Source: CAYYGL01 sp964471235
GTDB lineage: Bacteria > Calditrichota > Calditrichia > RBG-13-44-9 > J075
Reading direction: 5' to 3'
Length of the DNA stretch: 27,989 nucleotides
NCBI GenBank assembly: GCA_964471235.1
Contig: CAYYGL010000049.1
Location: 1-27,989, forward strand
The translations under genes and the position numbers were made by a program. This document shows, one piece after another, positions 23,208 to 27,989 of this stretch. How positions within the stretch are numbered: position 1 is the stretch's first letter; every line of letters begins with the position of its first letter. Below the pieces are notes generated by a model. The model did no database searches. It was given only the letters and a program-made list of their open reading frames with translations, and was not told the origin of the DNA.

Positions 23208-23236
23208 AATATAGTCACGCTGTGACCATGTTTCAA
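23208..23236 (-). promoter_or_regulatory. Promoter and operator of the vapBC-like operon
   Basis: Minus strand: -35 TTGAAA (23236-23231), 17 bases, -10 TATATT (23213-23208). The spacer holds a perfect palindrome GTCAC-AGC-GTGAC with outer AT/AT symmetry. Compared with 21984-22013 the boxes and most of the spacer are identical, with a single base of length difference. Confidence 0.65.
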
Positions 23237-23540
23237 GTTGTATTGTGATGTAGGACTGCGGATTGTAAATTCTATGAAAATCCCCAAAAGAATATTATGG
23301 TAATGCCTTCCCTGCCCATGACGACTCTTTACATTGCACCACAAATTTAAGATGCTTAGATTGTAATTCCCGGACGCCAAGAATTTGCAATCGATCATAC
23401 AGTAAATATTACGACTTGTTAATATAATCGATTTAATGGTTTTGTGAATGCCGGTATACGGGATAGACTCATGTTTTCCACTATCCCGACGATCAATAAC
23501 CCGGAATCATCAAGCCAAAAAAAGCAAGGAGGGGAAATCC
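23237..23540. other. Spacer upstream of the flavoprotein gene
   Basis: No supported gene. The minus-strand frame at 23183-23398 covers the vapB promoter and is unlikely to be coding. Part of the segment (about 23385-23470) is a diverged copy of sequence at 22225-22330. Confidence 0.4.
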
Positions 23541-24923
23541 ATGAAACAGTACGATGCCATCATCATTGGCTCCGGTCAGGGCGGGGGACCCTTAGCACAG
23601 AACCTGGCAGAGCAGGGCTGGAAAGTTGCCTTAATCGAGAAAGAATACCTGGGTGGCACCTGCATTAACTACGGCTGCACGCCTACCAAAACCATGATTG
23701 CCAGCGCTCGGATTGCCCACTACGCCCGCCGCGCCCCGGATTTCGGTGTGCACACCGGTGAGGTAGCGGTGAATCTTGGCGAGGTGGTGGCGCGCAAAAA
23801 CAAGATCGTCACCGAATGGCGGGGCAGTCAGGAGCAGCGGGTGCAGCAGCAGATAAACCTGGATCTCTACTATGGTGTGGGGCGTTTTACCGCTCCCCAT
23901 ACGGTGGAGGTAAATGGGCAGAGCCTGAAAAGCGAGCACATCTTTATCAATACCGGCGCCCGCCCCCGCATCCCGGAAATCCCCGGTATTTCCCAAATCG
24001 ACTACCTCACCAATCGCAACATCATGGATTTGCAGGAAGTTCCGGCGCACCTGATCATCATTGGCGGCGGCTACATCGGTCTGGAGTTCGGACAAATGTT
24101 TCTTCGCTTCGGCAGCCGGGTAAGTATTATCCATCATGGCAGCCACCTGCTCAGTCGGGAGGATGAGGATGTGGCAACCGCCCTGCAGGAGGCGCTGCTC
24201 GGGGAGGGAATGAAAATTCACCTGAATGCAGAACCGGTTCGCATCGCCCGCTCCGGAGATGAGGTGCAGGTGACAATTAGCTCAACGGGCAGCAAAGAAG
24301 AAATCGTGACCGGCACCCACCTGCTCATCGCCACCGGCAGGGTTCCCAACAGCGACAACCTGGGGTTGGAGAATGCCGGGGTGGAAACCGACGAACGCGA
24401 CTTCATCAAAGTGAATGAGCGACTGGAAACCACCGCGCCGGGCGTCTGGGCTATCGGCGATGTCAAAGGGGGTCCGGCGTTCACCCACATCTCTTACGAT
24501 GACTTCCTGATTGTCTATGATGCCCTGATTCACAGCAGACAGCGCACCATTCACGACCGGCTGGTGCCCTATGCAGTTTATACCGACCCGGAATTGGGCA
24601 GGGTGGGGCTCACGGAGAAAGAAGCCCGAAAAGCCGGCTACCGGCTCAAGATCGGCAAGATTCCCATGAACTGGGTGGCGCGGGCGCTTGAGCGGGACGA
24701 GACCGCCGGTTTGATGAAGGTGGTTATCGACGCCGACACCGAACGGATACTGGGCGCCGCCATCCTGGGACCGGAGGGCGGGGAGTTGGTGCAAATTCTG
24801 ATGACCGTGATGATGGCGGATGCTCCCTGGACCCTGCTGCGTAAAGCCGTATACATTCATCCCACCCTTGCCGAGGGCTTTTTCGCCCTCTTCGATAGTG
24901 TGAAGGAGGAGGGGGAAGTATGA
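23541..24923 (+). CDS. FAD-dependent pyridine nucleotide-disulfide oxidoreductase, mercuric-reductase/dihydrolipoamide-dehydrogenase-like
   Basis: Flavoprotein of 460 residues. The FAD site is IIIGSGQGGGPLAQ near the N-terminus. The redox-active disulfide is C41 and C46 in GGTCINYGCTPTKTM. The NAD(P) site IIIGGGYIGLEFG comes around 170, a second FAD segment is VWAIGDV, and the C-terminal catalytic HPT-x-x-E is in YIHPTLAEGF. It lacks both the N-terminal HMA domain and the C-terminal vicinal cysteines of true MerA. Mercury reduction is therefore unproven and it fits the mercuric-reductase-like group. The GCTPTK motif (rather than GCIPSK) leans to that group over dihydrolipoamide dehydrogenase. 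The start is fixed by AAGGAGGGG before the ATG at 23541; an earlier frame start at 23448 lacks a site. Confidence 0.88.
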   Translation: MKQYDAIIIGSGQGGGPLAQNLAEQGWKVALIEKEYLGGTCINYGCTPTKTMIASARIAHYARRAPDFGVHTGEVAVNLGEVVARKNKIVTEWRGSQEQRVQQQINLDLYYGVGRFTAPHTVEVNGQSLKSEHIFINTGARPRIPEIPGISQIDYLTNRNIMDLQEVPAHLIIIGGGYIGLEFGQMFLRFGSRVSIIHHGSHLLSREDEDVATALQEALLGEGMKIHLNAEPVRIARSGDEVQVTISSTGSKEEIVTGTHLLIATGRVPNSDNLGLENAGVETDERDFIKVNERLETTAPGVWAIGDVKGGPAFTHISYDDFLIVYDALIHSRQRTIHDRLVPYAVYTDPELGRVGLTEKEARKAGYRLKIGKIPMNWVARALERDETAGLMKVVIDADTERILGAAILGPEGGELVQILMTVMMADAPWTLLRKAVYIHPTLAEGFFALFDSVKEEGEV

Positions 24924-25328
24924 AGGAAAAAGGTAAAGGTAAAGGGTGGATGAGTAGATGAGTAGAAGGGTTATGAGTGGCAGGTGGCAGTAGCAGTGGC
25001 AGGCACAACGTACAGGCAGAAAATCAGCCGCAATGCAGTCACGTTGTGGTGATCAGTATTCAGTGGGTCAGTAATCAGTTTTCAGTAAAAAAGAACAACA
25101 CAGATTTACTCGTTATTTGTTACTCGTTACTTGCCCTGTTCTTCGTTACGTACCACGCAATTACATTTCAAAAGGGCACTTAATAGGGCATTTAATGAAG
25201 TAGATGGGTAGATGGGGGAAATAATCGTTATTCATTACTCGTTACCATCACGTTTCCCCGAAGGGACAGGCACGCATTACCGTTTCCCGTTTCCGATACG
25301 GAACACGTAACATCCACCACGGAATACT
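24924..25328. repeat. Mosaic of short tandem word repeats
   Basis: A 405-base non-coding spacer made of successive repeated words: GGTAAAGGTAAAGG, GATGAGTAGATGAGTAG (about 24948-24967), GTGGCAGGTGGCAGTAGCAG (24977 onward), GATCAGTATTCAGTGGGTCA with AATCAGTTTTCAGT (25051-25087), TTACTCGTTATTTGTTACTC (25106 onward), GTAGATGGGTAGATGGGG (25199 onward), and CGTTTCCCGTTTCCG shortly before the next gene. Each word is repeated two to four times with small changes. No gene, RNA or mobile element is visible in it. Confidence 0.75.
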
Positions 25329-27953
25329 ATGAAAACCATCGAACATCAACGAATCATCGCCGCCCGCTCTTCCCAAACGCCCTGGAAGAAGTGGGGACCT
25401 TATCTGACCGAGCGTCAGTGGGGCACGGTGCGGGAGGATTACAGCCCCCACGGCACCGCCTGGGAGTATATCACCCATGAGATGGCACGCAGCAAAGCTT
25501 ACCGTTGGGGCGAAGAGGGCATTGCTGGCTTCTGCGACGAACAGCAGTATCTCTGTTTTGCCCTGGCGCTGTGGAACGGCAAAGACCCCATTCTCAAAGA
25601 ACGTCTCTTCGGAGTAACCGGCAACCAGGGGAATCATGGCGAGGATGTGAAGGAGTATTATTACTACCTGGACAGCACCCCCACCCATTCCTACATGAAA
25701 ATGCTCTATAAATATCCCCAGCAGGAATTCCCCTATCACTGGCTAACTGAGGAGAATCAGCGGCGGAGCAAGCAGGAACCGGAATTTGAGTTGATTGACA
25801 CCGGCATTTTTGAGGAAGACCGCTACTACGATGTCTTTGTGGAATATGCCAAAGCTTCCCCGGAGGATATCCTGATTAGAATCACCGTGCATAACCGGGG
25901 TCCTGAAGCCGCCGCGCTGCACCTGCTGCCCACCGTCTGGTTCCGCAACACCTGGGCGTGGGGCAGGCATCCCTCCAAACCGGAAATGAAGAAATCCGGC
26001 ACGGGCAGCATTTGGATTGAACATGAAGCACTCGGCACCATGCACCTGTATTGCGAAGGCGAACCGGAACTACTGTTTTGCGAGAACGAGACCAATGTTA
26101 CCCGTCTTTACGGGGTGAACGATGCCGGGGGATATTTCAAAGACGGCATTAATGACTACATCGTGCAGGGAAATGAAGCGGCGGTCAACCCTGAGCAGAG
26201 AGGTACTAAAGCAGCGGCGCATTACGCGATAAACATTCCTGCGAACGCTGCCCGGGTGATCCGACTGCGGCTGAGTAAACCGGGGCAACCGAAGCCGTTT
26301 CGCAATTTCACATCGGTCTTCAACCGCCGCAAATGGGAGGCAGATGAGTTCTATGAAGAGATTCAAAAAGATATTACCGGGGAGGATGCCCGCAATATCC
26401 AGCGCCAGGCATTTGCCGGGATGCTATGGAGCAAGCAGTTTTATTACTACAATGTAACTCAATGGCTGGAGGGCGATCCCGGACAGCCACCACCGCCGAA
26501 AGAGCGCTGGCAGGGGCGCAACAAGGAATGGCTGCATCTGAACAACTGTGATATCATCTCCATGCCCGATAAATGGGAGTATCCCTGGTACGCCGCCTGG
26601 GACCTGGCATTCCACTGCCTGCCCCTGGCAATGATTGACCCCGATTTCGCCAAACAGCAGTTGGTGCTGCTCACCCGGGAATGGTATATGCACCCCAACG
26701 GGCAGCTTCCCGCGTATGAGTGGGCATTCAGCGATGTGAATCCCCCGGTGCATGGCTGGGCAGCCTGGCGGGTGTATAAAATTGATCAGAAACTGAACAA
26801 TGGCAAAGGGGATCCGGATTTTCTGGAGCGGGTATTCCACAAGCTGCTGCTCAACTTTACCTGGTGGGTAAATCGCAAGGATGCCGAGGGACACAACATC
26901 TTTCAGGGAGGTTTCCTGGGGCTGGATAACATCGGGGTGTTCGACCGCAGCGACCAACTGCCCACCGGCGGGCATATCGAGCAATCGGACGGCACCAGTT
27001 GGATGGCGATGTACAGCCTTAACCTGATGCGCATTGCCCTGGAACTGTCCCTCACCCATCCCATCTACCAGGATATCGCCTCTAAATTCTTTGAGCATTT
27101 CCTCTACATTGCCAAAGCGATGATGAACTGTGCCGGCAGGGGCATTAAGCTGTGGGATGAAGCGGATGAATTTTACTACGATGTGCTCCACCTGCCCAAT
27201 GATCAATTTGAGTATTTGAAGATACACTCCCTGGTGGGGCTGATTCCGCTGTTTGCGGTGGAGACCCTGGAGCCGGAATTGCTGGATAAGGTGCCGGAAT
27301 TTCGGGAGCGGTTGGAGTGGGTGCTGGAAAACCGCCCGGATTTAGCGGCGCTGGTCTCCCGTTGGTATGAACCGGGCGCCGGTGAGCGGCGGCTGCTCTC
27401 CCTGCTGCGCGGGCATCGCATGAAAATGCTCCTGAAACGGATGCTCGATGAAAGCGAGTTTTTATCCGACTACGGCATCCGGGCGCTCTCCAAACACCAT
27501 GAGGCGCATCCTTATGAATTCCACGTGAATGGGCAGACGTTTACGGTGAGTTATCAACCGGGAGAATCGGAGAGCGGCATGTTTGGCGGAAATTCCAACT
27601 GGCGGGGACCAATCTGGTTTCCGGTCAATTACCTGATCATCGAATCCCTGCAAAAGTTTCACCATTATTACGGGGATGATTTCAAAATCGAATTTCCCAC
27701 CGGTTCGGGAAAATACCGGACCATTCTACAGGTGGCAGATGAGTTATGCCACCGGCTAAGCCGCATTTTTTTACGGGATGAGAACAACCGACGGGCAGTG
27801 TTTGGCAACCGGGAGAAATTCCAGAGTGACCCCCATTTCCGGGATTACCTGTTGTTCTATGAATATTTTCACGGGGATACCGGTCGCGGGGTGGGCGCTT
27901 CCCATCAAACCGGCTGGACCGGCTTAATTGCCCGGCTGCTGAGAAATCGGTAG
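25329..27953 (+). CDS. GH63/MGH-like (alpha/alpha)6 glycosidase
   Basis: Large glycoside hydrolase of 874 residues related to glucosidase family GH63 and mannosylglycerate-hydrolase-like enzymes. The N-terminal half (to about 370) is a beta-rich domain, with ERQWGTVREDYSPHGTAWEY near its start. The C-terminal half is an (alpha/alpha)6 barrel: PDKWEYPWYAAWDLAFHCLP (D425 is a candidate acid), LPAYEWAFSDVNPPVHGWA, FLGLDNIGVFDRS, EQSDGTSWMA and the segment ESGMFGGNSNWRGPIWFPVN near 750. No signal peptide is seen, so it is probably cytoplasmic and may act on an alpha-glycoside such as a compatible solute or glycogen-like sugar. The substrate is not readable. The ATG at 25329 has only a weak CGGAA upstream. 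Confidence 0.88.
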   Translation: MKTIEHQRIIAARSSQTPWKKWGPYLTERQWGTVREDYSPHGTAWEYITHEMARSKAYRWGEEGIAGFCDEQQYLCFALALWNGKDPILKERLFGVTGNQGNHGEDVKEYYYYLDSTPTHSYMKMLYKYPQQEFPYHWLTEENQRRSKQEPEFELIDTGIFEEDRYYDVFVEYAKASPEDILIRITVHNRGPEAAALHLLPTVWFRNTWAWGRHPSKPEMKKSGTGSIWIEHEALGTMHLYCEGEPELLFCENETNVTRLYGVNDAGGYFKDGINDYIVQGNEAAVNPEQRGTKAAAHYAINIPANAARVIRLRLSKPGQPKPFRNFTSVFNRRKWEADEFYEEIQKDITGEDARNIQRQAFAGMLWSKQFYYYNVTQWLEGDPGQPPPPKERWQGRNKEWLHLNNCDIISMPDKWEYPWYAAWDLAFHCLPLAMIDPDFAKQQLVLLTREWYMHPNGQLPAYEWAFSDVNPPVHGWAAWRVYKIDQKLNNGKGDPDFLERVFHKLLLNFTWWVNRKDAEGHNIFQGGFLGLDNIGVFDRSDQLPTGGHIEQSDGTSWMAMYSLNLMRIALELSLTHPIYQDIASKFFEHFLYIAKAMMNCAGRGIKLWDEADEFYYDVLHLPNDQFEYLKIHSLVGLIPLFAVETLEPELLDKVPEFRERLEWVLENRPDLAALVSRWYEPGAGERRLLSLLRGHRMKMLLKRMLDESEFLSDYGIRALSKHHEAHPYEFHVNGQTFTVSYQPGESESGMFGGNSNWRGPIWFPVNYLIIESLQKFHHYYGDDFKIEFPTGSGKYRTILQVADELCHRLSRIFLRDENNRRAVFGNREKFQSDPHFRDYLLFYEYFHGDTGRGVGASHQTGWTGLIARLLRNR

Positions 27954-27989
27954 GGATTTCTAATCTTACGAAAAGGACAATAGAAACCA

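Noticed and set aside
23183..23398. 71-codon minus-strand frame
   Set aside because: It covers the promoter and operator of the vapBC-like operon and has no recognisable features.
23541..24923. True mercuric reductase (MerA)
   Set aside because: No heavy-metal-binding N-terminal domain, no C-terminal cysteine pair and no mer genes nearby, so only the family-level call is kept.
24924..25328. Possible CRISPR array
   Set aside because: The repeats are short, of changing sequence and directly tandem, without regular unique spacers.

Overview
The window is about 28 kb of bacterial chromosome of roughly balanced GC. It encodes a low-density set of mostly single-gene transcription units separated by long, repeat-littered spacers. 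There is no rRNA, tRNA, phage or complete insertion sequence. The lipoprotein with an SCAYYNTLFNA start followed by TPRs, the mixed-substrate type phosphofructokinase and the EF-G2 type factor suggest a member of the FCB assemblage (Calditrichota/KSB1-like). This placement is an inference from protein style, not a demonstrated assignment.

Left part (1-12.1 kb): housekeeping and metabolic genes. These are a 3'-truncated (by the window edge) EF-G-like GTPase on the minus strand, a decayed cation diffusion facilitator remnant, an aldo/keto reductase, an MrfB/YprB-type exonuclease, 6-phosphofructokinase, a SIR2 deacylase, a TPR lipoprotein, an RlpA-like lipoprotein, thioredoxin with a clear terminator, and a DUF523 protein.

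Middle part (12.5-23.2 kb): an accessory region dense in toxin-antitoxin and DNA-metabolism genes. It holds a MntA-HepT pair, an MrfA/YprA-type helicase, a frameshifted DUF559 endonuclease-like gene, a three-gene HicA-HicB-SecB-like operon that fits a toxin-antitoxin-chaperone (TAC) system, and a DprA-like remnant. It continues with a second hicBA pair whose toxin is frameshifted, a DUF1569 protein, a sodium/solute symporter, a RelB/DinJ-Doc pair, and an AbrB-type antitoxin with a frameshifted PIN toxin. The last two TA loci are driven by almost identical promoter/operator sequences with a GTCAC-N3-GTGAC palindrome between the -35 and -10 boxes.

Right part (23.5-28 kb): a mercuric-reductase-like flavoprotein disulfide oxidoreductase, a 400-base spacer built from many short tandem word repeats, and a large GH63/MGH-like glycosidase.

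The two most noteworthy items are the TAC operon (16750-17973) and the shared operator of two unrelated TA modules. Four genes or remnants each carry an apparent single-base indel (three in homopolymer runs), so either gene decay in this region or residual assembly error must be considered before calling them dead.
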